Shown in pieces: positions 36,301-44,324 of a stretch of 45,373 nucleotides of DNA. The DNA is from Bacteroidales bacterium (GTDB taxonomy: Bacteria > Bacteroidota > Bacteroidia > Bacteroidales > VadinHA17), in contig JANTGF010000027.1 in assembly GCA_024763075.1 (NCBI GenBank), positions 1 to 45,373 of the forward strand, read 5' to 3'. A model generated the notes under the pieces. That model did not search any database and was not told where the DNA came from. It saw nothing but the letters and a program-made list of their open reading frames with translations. Made by a program: the position numbers and the translations under genes. The first letter of the stretch is position 1; every line of letters begins with the position of its first letter.

Positions 36301-36548
36301 CAAATGTTCAGGGAATTTTCAGGAATCCGGAGATTGTCACAACCAAGTTGCGTGGTCTGTACTCTGCCCTTTACAGCATTGAGCCTTTGAATGACACACA
36401 ACTCCTTTCCGTTAAACAGGCAGAAGAAACCATAGACAAAACACTGACAAAAGTAAATAAGTTCTATGCGGAAGACTGGGTAAAATACAGGGATGCGGTT
36501 GACAAGGCGAATATTACCCCTTTTAAAGATTATGAGCCTTTGAAGTAG
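33351..36548 (+). CDS. Secreted giant Asp-box (VPS10/sortilin-like) beta-propeller protein
   Basis: A 1065-residue exported protein (signal peptide to about residue 22, SLFG-QK). It consists of two large propellers built from Asp-box repeats: SIDAGKTW, TTDGGKTW, TYDGGENW, SDDGGASW, SEDGGKSF, TKDQGKTW, TEDGGKNW, TTNYGKSW and SIDAGKSW. PRNIGPAGMSGRVTAI at about 36-51 is the usual start of this 'glycosyl hydrolase, BNR repeat' family. Residues about 830-890 form a beta domain, and the C-terminal ~150 residues are helical and Lys/Glu-rich. Despite the common database label, no glycosidase active site is evident; protein or peptide binding is as likely. Confidence 0.88.
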   Translation: MKNKQILFSLLLSFLTASSLFGQKLDMNKFKDMKPRNIGPAGMSGRVTAIDVVLKEPRIMYVGTASGGLWKSVSGGYDWKPLFDKERVLAIGAVKIDQNTPDIIWVGTGEGNPRNSNSGGYGIYKSIDAGKTWQLMGLEKTRHIHRILIDPENSDVVYVGAIGSPWGPQAERGVYKTTDGGKTWKNVLFTNELTGVGDMVMDPSNHNKILVNMWEHQRWPWFFKSGGPGSGMYLTYDGGENWKKLTEKEGLPKGELGRMGFAFAKSNPDVVYALIESKKNALYRSDDGGASWHIAGTKNIGDRPFYYSEIYVDPKNENRIYTLFSRVNVSEDGGKSFRQLIGWTIHPDYHSWWIHPDNSKFMISGNDGGMAITKDQGKTWRFVQNLPVGQFYHINVDMELPYHVYGGMQDNGSWRGPAYTWSSGGIINTYWDNLSGGDGFDVLPDPGNPRYCYSMSQQGYVGRVDLETGYNKSIRPVHPEGLKLRFNWNAAIAADPFDKNTIYFGSQFVHKSTNHGDSWEIISPDLTTNDTSKQQQLKSGGLTYDVTGAENFTTIIAIAPSPLKKDMIWVGTDDGNLQLTEDGGKNWKNLSGKLKDVPEGSWIPQIQPSTYNEGEAFVVVNNYRRHDYAPYLYHTTNYGKSWERMVDENSIFGYVLSFVQDPVEPKLMFLGTEDGMYVSIDAGKSWTQWTNSYPNVSTMDMVIHPREYDLVIGTYGRAAWVLDDIRPLREIASKGPDVLNDEIHAFKPPVAYMVSRKNAPGYFAAGNTFYTGENRRSGAMISFSVKEGNKETSKAASSGQPSYRRMYGGGTARALDPKAKKAKIEIIDESGKTIRTLTATPKTGINRVYWGLDKKGFRRPNQPKAKPGSPERGGGGYALPGTYKLRFTYNKQKDSTMLTVKADPRLNVSAEAIKQNQKALEGVIKKMELLAQAYDRIKESKETMATIKKITPKKKDPALRHLRKVTKEVDSSMKAMTADMIERTNVQGIFRNPEIVTTKLRGLYSALYSIEPLNDTQLLSVKQAEETIDKTLTKVNKFYAEDWVKYRDAVDKANITPFKDYEPLK

Positions 36549-37120
36549 GAATATGAATCAGTTTTAATAAACTTATTGAATCCTGGAGTAACAAGGATCA
36601 AAACCTTATCATCTCCCTGGGCAGGCCTCGTAAATCCTATTAAGGAATCACGACAAAGGATTCTTACGGGTATAAAGGAAATGTAATACATCCGGGTCGC
36701 AATAGAACAGATTGTTAACTCGGGTGTTGAAGAAGGTTACCCAATTACCATCGGGTGTGGTCGATACCTATCTCCCACAGAATAGCCACAGATGAAACTG
36801 TGACTACCGGATTGAACCCACTCCGGGGTTCTGACACCGGTTGTTGTTGACCCTCCCGTGTTGTTTTGCTGGATTTTATGCTTTTTTTTGTAATGTAGAG
36901 CCATATCTTACCCCGGAGGGGTAAAACAAGGTAACCCCGGTACTATCCGGGGTGGAGAATACACACCATAACCCGCAACCCCTGAGGTGGTTGAAAAACG
37001 TGAAACAGTCAATAATTTTCCTCATTATTGTACAAGTGACTTTTCATAAGTTAAAGTAAAGGCTTTCTTTTGAATTGCAATCTTGATCAGGTTCTGCTGA
37101 AAACAATAAATACTATCCGT
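36549..37120. other. 572-bp intergenic region with a palindrome cluster
   Basis: No gene was found. Its middle holds the hairpin cluster at 36787-36993. The rest is unremarkable AT-rich sequence. Confidence 0.6.
36787..36993. repeat. Cluster of five short hairpins (intergenic repeat element)
   Basis: In order: CACAG/CTGTG (36787-36802), GAACCC/GGGTTC (36824-36841), TACCCC-GGA-GGGGTA (36909-36923), CCCCGG-TACTAT-CCGGGG (36935-36952), and CAACC...GGTTG (36976-36993). The GC-rich stems stand out from the AT-rich surroundings. It resembles the array at 7110-8160 in style but shares no obvious sequence with it. Confidence 0.6.
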
Positions 37121-37939
37121 TTATCTTATTTCTACCAGCTCAATATCAAAAATAAGATCGGTTTTCGAGGGGATATTGGGAGGTATTCCTTTTTTACCAT
37201 AGGCAAGCTTCCAGGGAACCATAAACCGGAACTTTTCTCCTTTTCGCATCAGGGCAATACCTTCATTCCATCCTTTGATGATCTGTGGATCACCCAGTTT
37301 AAACACAAATGGTTTTTTATCAGGTATGGTAGTATCAAAAATCCTTCCTCCGGGTAAATATCCGGTATAATTCACACTAATTTCTGATTTTTTACCTGGC
37401 CTTGTTCCGCTGGTATTTACTACCTGAATGTACTGAACTCCATGTTTTGTAGTTAATGTATCCTTCCCTGTCACATCGAAGGGAATGACATGTACTCCGC
37501 CGGGAAGTATTTTTATAAGCTCAACCTCCATTAAAATTTCAGATCCGGGTGGTACCATATTCCCCAGTCCCGCCTCACCATAACCGAGTTCCGGAGGAAT
37601 TCGAAACAAAGCCTTTGAGCCTGCATTCAGGTATAGGATGCCTTCATCAAGTCCGGGAATCAGTTTCCCTACCCCTGCTGTTACCCGGAGGGTTTTCTTA
37701 TTCTTATAACTGGAAGCAAAAATACTTCCGTCAGGAAGTATCCCCTTCAAATGAATCTCAAGCTTATCTCCGGGAACAACCCGGGGTCCCGTTCCTGTAT
37801 GTATAAGCGTAAACTGCAGGCCGGAAGGCAATGACTGAAAGGTATATTGGGAAACAGCTTCAGGCTTCTCCTGTGCTACGGATAAAACAGCAAATAAGAT
37901 TAGAAAAGTAAGCGATAAAAGCTTATTGATCCTTTTCAT
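37121..37939 (-). CDS. Periplasmic protein with two FKBP-type prolyl isomerase domains
   Basis: A 272-residue exported protein (signal peptide ending near VLSVAQ). Two FKBP domains: about 38-145 and 165-271. The second keeps the active-site set (NYTG, RIFDTT, IIKGWNEGI, KLAYG, FDIEL) and should isomerise Xaa-Pro bonds. In the first, the key Tyr is Leu (HLKG), the Phe-Asp pair is Phe-Ala (IFASS) and the floor Trp is Leu (PGLDEG), so it is probably only a binding or chaperone domain. Its ATG follows the stop of the upstream FKBP gene by 2 bp, implying translational coupling. Confidence 0.92.
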   Translation of the reverse strand: MKRINKLLSLTFLILFAVLSVAQEKPEAVSQYTFQSLPSGLQFTLIHTGTGPRVVPGDKLEIHLKGILPDGSIFASSYKNKKTLRVTAGVGKLIPGLDEGILYLNAGSKALFRIPPELGYGEAGLGNMVPPGSEILMEVELIKILPGGVHVIPFDVTGKDTLTTKHGVQYIQVVNTSGTRPGKKSEISVNYTGYLPGGRIFDTTIPDKKPFVFKLGDPQIIKGWNEGIALMRKGEKFRFMVPWKLAYGKKGIPPNIPSKTDLIFDIELVEIR

Positions 37940-37941
37940 TA

Positions 37942-38427
37942 TCAGTTACCTATATAAACCAGTTCCACATCAAAAACAAGTGTGGAATACGGTGGAATAG
38001 GTCCCCTTCCGGATGACCCGTAGGCAAGATATGAAGGAATGATCAGTGTGGCTTTTCCTCCTTTTTTCATTAAAGCAATTCCTTCATCCCAGCCGGCTAT
38101 TACCTGGCCCACACCCAGCGTAAAATCAATAGGATTCCCGCCGGCAGAAGAATCAAAAACGTTTCCATCCAGAAATTTTCCCGTGTAATGAACAGAAACC
38201 GTATTTCCGGGAACCGGGTTATCTCCCGTTCCTGCCGTTGTTTCAATATAATAAAGGCCACTGGCCTCCGGTTGAGTTGTAATGTTATTATCGTCAAGGT
38301 ATTTTTGAAGATCGGCTTCTTCCTTTTTTTTCAGGTCATCATCGGTTTCCTTTTTGCAGGATGCGGTGAATAATATTGACATAACAGCCAGAAAAAAAAT
38401 AATACTATACTTTGTTTTGTTCATCAT
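37942..38427 (-). CDS. FKBP-type peptidyl-prolyl isomerase lipoprotein (active-site residues intact)
   Basis: A 161-residue lipoprotein (FTASC, Cys24). After a short charged helix (QKYLDDNNITTQPEASGLYY, residues 41-60) comes one FKBP domain with the pocket residues in place: Tyr81, Phe91-Asp92, Val109-Ile110, Trp113, Tyr136 and Phe152. It should be an active prolyl isomerase in the cell envelope. Its N-terminal helix is clearly related to that of the next FKBP upstream, so the two arose by tandem duplication. Confidence 0.94.
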   Translation of the reverse strand: MMNKTKYSIIFFLAVMSILFTASCKKETDDDLKKKEEADLQKYLDDNNITTQPEASGLYYIETTAGTGDNPVPGNTVSVHYTGKFLDGNVFDSSAGGNPIDFTLGVGQVIAGWDEGIALMKKGGKATLIIPSYLAYGSSGRGPIPPYSTLVFDVELVYIGN

Positions 38428-38464
38428 CAGAGTGTTTAATAGAAAATTTCAATTGATTTTTAAA

Positions 38465-38959
38465 TTACTTTTTAACGACTTTTAACAGATCAATATCATA
38501 AATAACCGGATAAAAATCATTAAATGCCAGACTGGAAGGAAGCAAAATCATTGCAGAACCACCTTCCTTCATATATGTTACCCCTTCACTTAAACCTTTA
38601 ATTAAAGCTGAATCACCTACAATAAAAGGGAATGGTTTAAACTCCATATACATCTCCCATAACCCGTTTTGTTTGGCTACTTCTTCAATATTCGTATCGA
38701 AAACATAACCGTTTATCCTTCTTCCCACATAATTAATAACAACCGAATCTCCCATTACAGGTGAATCTCCGGAACCAGCTTTTTTCTCAATGTAATATAA
38801 ACCACTTTCCCTGGGTTGAACCGTAATGTTGTTAGCATCAAGAAAATCTTTTATTTGTTCTTGTTCGCTGGCCTCAAAATCAGTCCCTTTTACACAGGAC
38901 TGCATAAATACCATTACAGCTATCGCAATCAAAAAGATAACAGAAATATATTTTTTCAT
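38465..38959 (-). CDS. Divergent FKBP-like lipoprotein, probably inactive
   Basis: A 164-residue lipoprotein (FMQSC, Cys22). It shares the helix IKDFLDANNITVQPRESGLY with the neighbouring FKBP lipoprotein and keeps the NYVG and VFDTN motifs. The floor Trp is Leu (IKGLSEG), AYG reads AFN, the 80s loop is shortened and there is an insert at about residues 95-115. Catalysis is doubtful; substrate binding may remain. It is the first gene of the three-gene FKBP operon, 37 bp before the next. Confidence 0.85.
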   Translation of the reverse strand: MKKYISVIFLIAIAVMVFMQSCVKGTDFEASEQEQIKDFLDANNITVQPRESGLYYIEKKAGSGDSPVMGDSVVINYVGRRINGYVFDTNIEEVAKQNGLWEMYMEFKPFPFIVGDSALIKGLSEGVTYMKEGGSAMILLPSSLAFNDFYPVIYDIDLLKVVKK

Positions 38960-39118
38960 AATATTTTAGAATTTCCAGATTAATAATACCCCTTATCAAA
39001 AATTATACCATTCAATAAAAAACTTTTTATATTGTTCATTAATCTTGTTTTATGTATTTTTAAGCCCCCTTTCCAATATTTATCTGTCCAACATACAAAA
39101 ATACATTTTTTTATAACT

Positions 39119-41491
39119 ATGTTTAAGAATTACCTGCTTGTTGCTTTCCGGAATCTTTACAAGAACCGGATATATGCCCTCATAAATATTCTTGGGTTGG
39201 GGCTTGCTCTGGCTATTTGCATTGTTGCATACTTCAACACCATGTATGCACATAATTTTGATCGCAGCCATGAAAATTTCAAAGAAATATACCGGGTAAA
39301 CAGCTTTAGAGATATGCAGGGGAGGGATCAGGAGTATGGTCTTACCCCGGTTACTCTGGGGAAGGAAATTCAGAAAAATATTCCGGGAATTGAAAGTGCT
39401 GCCAGAGTTTTGAGGTCTTATTCAGGTATAAAAGCGGAACATGATATTTTTAATAAAAGAATATACTACGTTGATCCGGAGTTTTTTGACATATTCACGA
39501 TTCCTTTGACTTCCGGAAACAAACAGGCCATTAATGAGCCTGGAAACCTTTTGATCAGCCAGGAAATGGCAAATATCTTATTCGGAAATGAAAATCCGCT
39601 CGGGAAACAGATTTCTGTTTTTAACCGGAAAAATGAAGCCTTTACTTTTACTGTTGGCGCCGTTTTTGAGGATATCCCAAAGAATTCAAGCTTCAGAACA
39701 GATATTATTACAAATATCAACAACTATTTCAGAATGAATAAAACAAGTGAAACGGACTGGAAAGCCTTTTCAAATTTGCTATTTATCCAGGTAAAAGAAG
39801 CCGGACAACTGAAAAAGATCACCGAACTTCTGAAGCAATACATTCCCATTCAAAATAAAGCAAGAGAAGATTTTATTATAACAGGATTTAAGCTTGTACC
39901 CTTAAAAGATGTAGGAGACAATACCAGGGAAATATGGTCTCCCAGCCTATACCCGGGTCTTCATCCGGCATCTGTAACTGCTCCTCCAATCATGGCGATC
40001 CTGATTTTGCTTATTGCTTCTTTCAATTTTGCAAATACAGCGATTTCAGCAGCCGGAAAACGATTGAAAGAAATCGGACTCAGAAAAGTTCTGGGTGGGC
40101 AAAGAAGGCAACTGATGATACAGTTTCTGTTTGAGAACCTTGTGGTAACACTCCTGGCTTTATGGGTGGCAATAGGGCTCGCAAACTTTCTTGTACCGGC
40201 TTATAGCAGTATGTGGGATTTTATCGATATGAAATTTAGTTTCACTGTCTACACGGGTTTTTGGATTTTTTTATTGTTCCTGCTTATTCTTACCGGTTTT
40301 CTTGCCGGAGCATATCCGGCATTGTATATCAGCTCGTTCCGGCCCATTGAAATTCTGCGCGGAAAAACCCTGATGGGAAATGCAGGGATACTATCCAAAT
40401 CTTTGCTTTTCATTCAGTTTGCTATTTCAGTATCTGCCCTTGCATCAGGTTTCATCTTTTCGCAGAATGCTAAATATCAGGAAACACTGGATCTGGGATA
40501 CGACCGGGATATGTTGATTGTAGTTCCCCTTCAGCCTGAATTCTATAAACCATACCGCGAATTGATTGCCCAAAACCCAAAGGTAATCTCAACAGCCGGA
40601 ACCGAAGAGCACATTGGCTTTGGCACATACCGAAGACCTATAAAAGATGAAAAACAACAAATTGAGGTAGATGTTATGGATGTGGGACAGGGATATGCCA
40701 AAGCAATGGGATTAAGACTATTGGATGGCAGATTCTTTGAAAAAGACAGAGCAGAAGCCGATAAAGGAAAATCCATTATTGTTAATAAGAGGCTGGTAAA
40801 TGACTTTGGATGGAGCAATCCAATCGGGAAAACAGTTACGCTTTACGATACTATCCACCTGAAAATCATCGGGGTAGTGAATGACTTTTATATTGGGGGA
40901 TTATGGAGGGAAATTGAGCCTGCTATAATGAGACTTTCATCAGGGGAACAAATGTATAATCTGGTTATCAGGGCCAAACCCGAGGATCTCACCGCGGTTT
41001 TTAATGACTGCCATGATAAGTGGAATAAGTTGATTCCCGGATCTCCCTTTGAAGGTATGTACCAGGAAGATACACTTGAGGAAGAGAAAACCATAAATAA
41101 AAGCATCAAACAATTGTTTCTGTTCCTGGCTGTTGCTGCCATAATCCTTTCACTAATTGGACTTTATACACTTGTTTCCCTGAATATAATCAGCCGCACC
41201 AAAGAAATTGGTATCCGGAAAGTTTTGGGTTCCGGAATAACCTCTATTATCTTTCTATTAAGCAAAGCTTTTTTGTTGTTGCTTTTGGTGGCTTCCATTC
41301 TGGGTTCATTTGGAGCATATTATCTGTCAAAAATGTTATTGGGCAGCATCTGGAATTATTATCTGGACATAACTCCTGTTATCTTTTTTTGGACGACCAT
41401 ACTTATGCTTCTTGTTGCCATTCTTACAATAAGCGCACTTGTTTACCGCGCAGCCACTCAAAACCCAGCGAATTCACTGAGATACGAATAG
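39119..41491 (+). CDS. ABC transporter permease, FtsX/MacB type
   Basis: A 790-residue inner-membrane protein with the Bacteroidota layout of two FtsX units: membrane segment at about 20-42, a periplasmic MacB-like domain, a three-helix bundle (about 285-445), a second periplasmic domain, and a final three-helix bundle (about 670-785). Each unit carries the coupling motif (RLKEIGLRKVLGG and RTKEIGIRKVLGS), and the protein ends in NPANSLRYE. Such permeases drive extrusion or mechanotransmission with a separate ATPase; none is encoded nearby. I chose ATG 39119 (MFKNYLLVAFRNLYKNR), the standard start of the family, over upstream codons. Confidence 0.92.
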   Translation: MFKNYLLVAFRNLYKNRIYALINILGLGLALAICIVAYFNTMYAHNFDRSHENFKEIYRVNSFRDMQGRDQEYGLTPVTLGKEIQKNIPGIESAARVLRSYSGIKAEHDIFNKRIYYVDPEFFDIFTIPLTSGNKQAINEPGNLLISQEMANILFGNENPLGKQISVFNRKNEAFTFTVGAVFEDIPKNSSFRTDIITNINNYFRMNKTSETDWKAFSNLLFIQVKEAGQLKKITELLKQYIPIQNKAREDFIITGFKLVPLKDVGDNTREIWSPSLYPGLHPASVTAPPIMAILILLIASFNFANTAISAAGKRLKEIGLRKVLGGQRRQLMIQFLFENLVVTLLALWVAIGLANFLVPAYSSMWDFIDMKFSFTVYTGFWIFLLFLLILTGFLAGAYPALYISSFRPIEILRGKTLMGNAGILSKSLLFIQFAISVSALASGFIFSQNAKYQETLDLGYDRDMLIVVPLQPEFYKPYRELIAQNPKVISTAGTEEHIGFGTYRRPIKDEKQQIEVDVMDVGQGYAKAMGLRLLDGRFFEKDRAEADKGKSIIVNKRLVNDFGWSNPIGKTVTLYDTIHLKIIGVVNDFYIGGLWREIEPAIMRLSSGEQMYNLVIRAKPEDLTAVFNDCHDKWNKLIPGSPFEGMYQEDTLEEEKTINKSIKQLFLFLAVAAIILSLIGLYTLVSLNIISRTKEIGIRKVLGSGITSIIFLLSKAFLLLLLVASILGSFGAYYLSKMLLGSIWNYYLDITPVIFFWTTILMLLVAILTISALVYRAATQNPANSLRYE

Positions 41492-42090
41492 GAAAGGATG
41501 AATGATGATCGATGAACGTTTGAGCGACAAAGGAGTGAAAACCTCACGAGGCAGCTTTTAAGAGGTGGCCTTGTGGGTGCGAGTAACTGGTGAATCGTTA
41601 ATTCAAAAAACAAGAGCAGCTAAAAATTAAAGGAAGACACCCTTCGACCTGGCTCAGGGTGCTATTTGCTGTATTTTTCGAGGATGCTCGAAAATCTAAC
41701 CAAATATAATTTAGAGATTTTCGGCAGTTGAAGGATGAACTCCACATGCGCTATCTCATTCGCAAAAGCTATGTTATCAAAGATAGCTTTGGTGGATAAA
41801 AAATAAAAGTTGGTCAAAAGAATCAAGATTCAAGAGCCAAGATTCAAGAAATTCAAAAACAGTCGAAATCTATGATTTCTTTACTGTTTCGAGCCTGTTT
41901 GACGGCAGGTGGGGATCCTCATCCAAAGAAGTCCCTCCCGGAGAAAAACTCAGCAAATCACCCTTCTCCCACAGGGATCCCTTCGGGGGACAGGCTCAGG
42001 GTGCTATGATTTGCAGGTTTTCGGGACAATAGAAACTATAGGAACAAAAGGAACAACAGAAACTATAGAAATTATAGAAACTTTTTTAAA
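41492..42090. other. 599-bp intergenic region made of repeat fragments
   Basis: No gene was recognised. It holds CACCCT...AGGGTG (about 41640-41662), TTTTCGAG-GATG-CTCGAAAA (41675-41694), two copies of CAAGATTCAAGA (41824-41835 and 41838-41849), the inverted 43-nt element at 41960-42002, and an imperfect tandem of AGAAACTATAG-like units (about 42030-42085). It lies between the convergent permease and GldI-like FKBP genes. Confidence 0.65.
41960..42002 (-). repeat. 43-nt dispersed compound hairpin, copy 3 (inverted)
   Basis: The reverse complement matches the elements at 7510-7552 and 7963-8005 over all 43 nt with only a few changes, mostly in the inner stem. This shows the element exists outside the array. 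Confidence 0.75.
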
Positions 42091-42615
42091 CTACTGGGAA
42101 TGTTTAACATCCAGCACCTTCACCTGATAAATAATTGTTGCACGGGGAGGAATGATTTTCCCGTCACCAGGCAGGCCATACGCAAGGAATGGAGGAATAA
42201 TGAAAATGGCTGAATCACCCTCACTCAAATAATACAAACCCTCGTCAAGGCCACGGGTTATTTCACTGTAGCCTGTTTTAATTGTTTTTGGATAAGCACC
42301 CACATTTGAATGACAAACTGTACTATCCAACAGGCTTTCTGTATATTGAAGCGTGACCATATCGCCTTTTTTTACCTTTGATCCTTCTTTTTCGTCAACT
42401 ATGAAATACCAAAAGCCCAAAGGTGATTCCTGCATTTCCCAGTTTCGCCGCCTGATGTAATCCTCCACCTGTTTCTTATCTTTTTCCAAAAGAATCTTAT
42501 TTACTTCAATTAAGGTGTTCTTATCAATTGATCTACTCCCCGGCTTATTATCCTTATGTTTGCAGGATACTGACAATGTTAATACCAAAAGAAATAGAAA
42601 AAATAAACTTCTCAT
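42091..42615 (-). CDS. GldI-like FKBP lipoprotein, degenerate active site
   Basis: A 174-residue lipoprotein from ATG 42615 (MRSLFFLFLLVLTLSVSC, Cys18). A charged helical linker (about 30-65) leads to SPLGFWYFIVDEKEG and an FKBP fold. The Phe-Asp pair is replaced by Cys-His (STVCHSN) and the floor Trp by Leu (TRGLDEG), while LAYG is kept. The layout resembles GldI, the FKBP lipoprotein of gliding motility and type IX secretion. Its start lies 1 nt beyond the stop of the DHH phosphoesterase gene, so the two are translationally coupled. The GldI assignment is tentative. Confidence 0.78.
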   Translation of the reverse strand: MRSLFFLFLLVLTLSVSCKHKDNKPGSRSIDKNTLIEVNKILLEKDKKQVEDYIRRRNWEMQESPLGFWYFIVDEKEGSKVKKGDMVTLQYTESLLDSTVCHSNVGAYPKTIKTGYSEITRGLDEGLYYLSEGDSAIFIIPPFLAYGLPGDGKIIPPRATIIYQVKVLDVKHSQ

Positions 42616-42616
42616 C

Positions 42617-43639
42617 TCATTTAAGTTTTGTAGCATATTCTTCCAATAGCCGCTCAAATTCTTCCAGGGTTTCCTGCAAGTTCTTCTTGCTTTCGCCACC
42701 AGCGGCATTTCTGTGTCCGCCGCCATTAAAATATTTTTGAGCGAACTCATTCACCGCAAACTCTCCCTTTGACCGGAATGATATCTTAACATACTTTTCT
42801 TTCTCCAGAAACAGTACAGAAAACTTAATTCCCTTTATACTTAATGGGAAATTTACAAAACCTTCCGAGTCTCCGGTCCTGAAATCATATTTCTTCATCT
42901 CTTCCCGACTCAGGCTGATATAAGCGGCATGATATTCAGGTAAAACTGTCATCTTTTGATCTAAACTAAAACCCAGTAGTTTCATCCGGGAAGCTGAAAA
43001 GTTATTATAGACCCGGTCAAAAATGCTGTCTTTATTTATTCCTGAACGCAATAAGTTCGCAACCACCTCCCAGGTGGAAGGCATAGAAGAGTTGAAGCTA
43101 AAACAACCTGTATCCGTCATGATTCCGGTAAAAAGGCATTCACAAATATCCTTACTTTTCAAACTTTCTGAATCCAGTGCATGAATCAGATAATACACCA
43201 GCTCTGCTGTGGAGCTCACTCTGGTATCAGATATTTCAATATCTGCAAAGTGCTCAGGATCCGGATGATGATCAATTAATACTTTTATTGCCTGCTGATT
43301 GGCCAAAACCAGCTCCTCCAGTTCCCTGATCCGGCTCAATGCGTTAAAATCCAGATGAAATATAATTTCAGCATCTGAAATCAGGTCTTTCGTTCGTTCT
43401 TTTTGTATGTTAAACTGAATAATTTCAGAATCCCCGGGAAGCCAGTGCAAGAATTCAGGATATGCATTTGGGGTGATAACCCGCACCCTTTTATTCATGG
43501 ATTTCAGAAAATGATACAGGCCCAGTGCAGCACCCAGGGCATCGCCATCCGGATTACGATGAATTAAAATAAGTATATTATTCTTATTTATTAATTCAGC
43601 ACCAATACTGCCGGCTAGTTTATCTTTAATTATTTTCAA
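42617..43639 (-). CDS. nrnA: DHH-family phosphoesterase (NrnA-like oligoribonuclease/pAp phosphatase)
   Basis: A 340-residue cytosolic DHH/DHHA1 protein. HRNPDGDALG at 27-36, an Asp in FHLDFNAL, DHHPD and the C-terminal GGGHRNAAGG are the family hallmarks. NrnA-type enzymes degrade nanoRNA (short oligonucleotides) and dephosphorylate pAp. The start is unusual: no in-frame ATG exists before the DHH motifs. A GTG at 43687 lies inside the preceding gene's terminator, upstream of a perfect -7 box. I therefore chose TTG 43639, about 20 nt after the predicted transcription start. The downstream FKBP gene is coupled. Confidence 0.88.
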   Translation of the reverse strand: MKIIKDKLAGSIGAELINKNNILILIHRNPDGDALGAALGLYHFLKSMNKRVRVITPNAYPEFLHWLPGDSEIIQFNIQKERTKDLISDAEIIFHLDFNALSRIRELEELVLANQQAIKVLIDHHPDPEHFADIEISDTRVSSTAELVYYLIHALDSESLKSKDICECLFTGIMTDTGCFSFNSSMPSTWEVVANLLRSGINKDSIFDRVYNNFSASRMKLLGFSLDQKMTVLPEYHAAYISLSREEMKKYDFRTGDSEGFVNFPLSIKGIKFSVLFLEKEKYVKISFRSKGEFAVNEFAQKYFNGGGHRNAAGGESKKNLQETLEEFERLLEEYATKLK

Positions 43640-43665
43640 GGAGAACTTATTGATTAAACAATCTG

Positions 43666-43673
43666 CAAAGATA
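43666..43673 (-). promoter_or_regulatory. -7 box of the DHH-FKBP operon
   Basis: TATCTTTG on the minus strand is a perfect TAnnTTTG, followed by GCAGA as in other promoters here. The -33 region has no TTTG. It overlaps the T-run of the upstream terminator. It decides the start of the DHH gene. Confidence 0.58.
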
Positions 43674-43707
43674 AAAAAAGCAATCACATTAAAAACATGA
43701 TTGCCTT
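43672..43707 (-). terminator. Intrinsic terminator of the lipoprotein gene at 43745-44284
   Basis: Stem GCAATCA/TGATTGC (43680-43686 with 43698-43704), extended past one mismatch, loop of 11 nt. On the minus strand it runs into seven T residues. It lies about 37 bp after the stop codon. Confidence 0.75.
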
Positions 43708-43744
43708 GAATTTAAAAGTTCCTAAACCTACCGGACTACAATGA

Positions 43745-44284
43745 TTACAGAGGATTAGCCGTGACTTCGGCTTTGATAACGAGATGGACAACAAAAGTTA
43801 CATCACCTTTGTCGGTATTTCCTTCAACCCGGGCGGTAAATTCCTTTTTAGCATCCAGAATATCATTAATTTTATCCCATTGTCCACCGCTATTATCTAA
43901 AACAACAGAGTTTCCAACTTCCACAAGGAAATTAGAAATTGCCCAACTGGCTTCAATTGTACCTGATTTAAAAGAGATTTTTCCTGTTTTAATGGTAACC
44001 GGCTCTGCTCCCATTTCCTGGTTAACGGATTTAATAGTACCTGTGATTTCCTTAATATCAAACTTTTTCAGTTTGTCATAGTATTTATCATAATCCGAGT
44101 CATCCCTGGGGTTGATGGTTGCAGATTCATTAAAATTAGTAATTCCCGGAAGAATATCCACAGTAACATCAGTATAGAACTCTGAATCAAACTTCACGTC
44201 CACCAGCGACTTGATTTTCTCACAACTTGAGAAAGTTGCGCTAATAAAAAATAAAAGAATAAATGTTTTTGCAAATGTTTTCAT
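43745..44284 (-). CDS. Small lipoprotein of unknown function
   Basis: A 179-residue lipoprotein from ATG 44284 (MKTFAKTFILLFFISATFSSC, Cys21). The mature part alternates short beta strands with charged loops (TINPRDDSDYDKYYDKLKKF, about 57-76; EITGTIKSV; VTIKTGKISF) and looks like a beta-sandwich. No family is recognised and no catalytic residues are visible. It is monocistronic, with a -7 box upstream and a terminator downstream. An upstream in-frame start would spoil the signal peptide. Confidence 0.8.
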   Translation of the reverse strand: MKTFAKTFILLFFISATFSSCEKIKSLVDVKFDSEFYTDVTVDILPGITNFNESATINPRDDSDYDKYYDKLKKFDIKEITGTIKSVNQEMGAEPVTIKTGKISFKSGTIEASWAISNFLVEVGNSVVLDNSGGQWDKINDILDAKKEFTARVEGNTDKGDVTFVVHLVIKAEVTANPL

Positions 44285-44316
44285 TTTATTAAAATTTAGA
44301 TTAATAGTTTTAAACA

Positions 44317-44324
44317 CAAATCTA
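44317..44324 (-). promoter_or_regulatory. Putative -7 box of the small lipoprotein gene
   Basis: TAGATTTG on the minus strand fits TAnnTTTG and gives a leader of about 26 nt. No -33 box at the right spacing. Confidence 0.45.

Noticed and set aside
39119-41491. Complete ABC transporter operon
   Set aside because: No ATPase or periplasmic adaptor gene flanks the permease; the neighbours are an FKBP operon on the other strand and repeat debris.
43640-43687. N-terminal extension of the DHH protein from GTG 43687
   Set aside because: It would place the start inside the preceding terminator and upstream of the -7 box.
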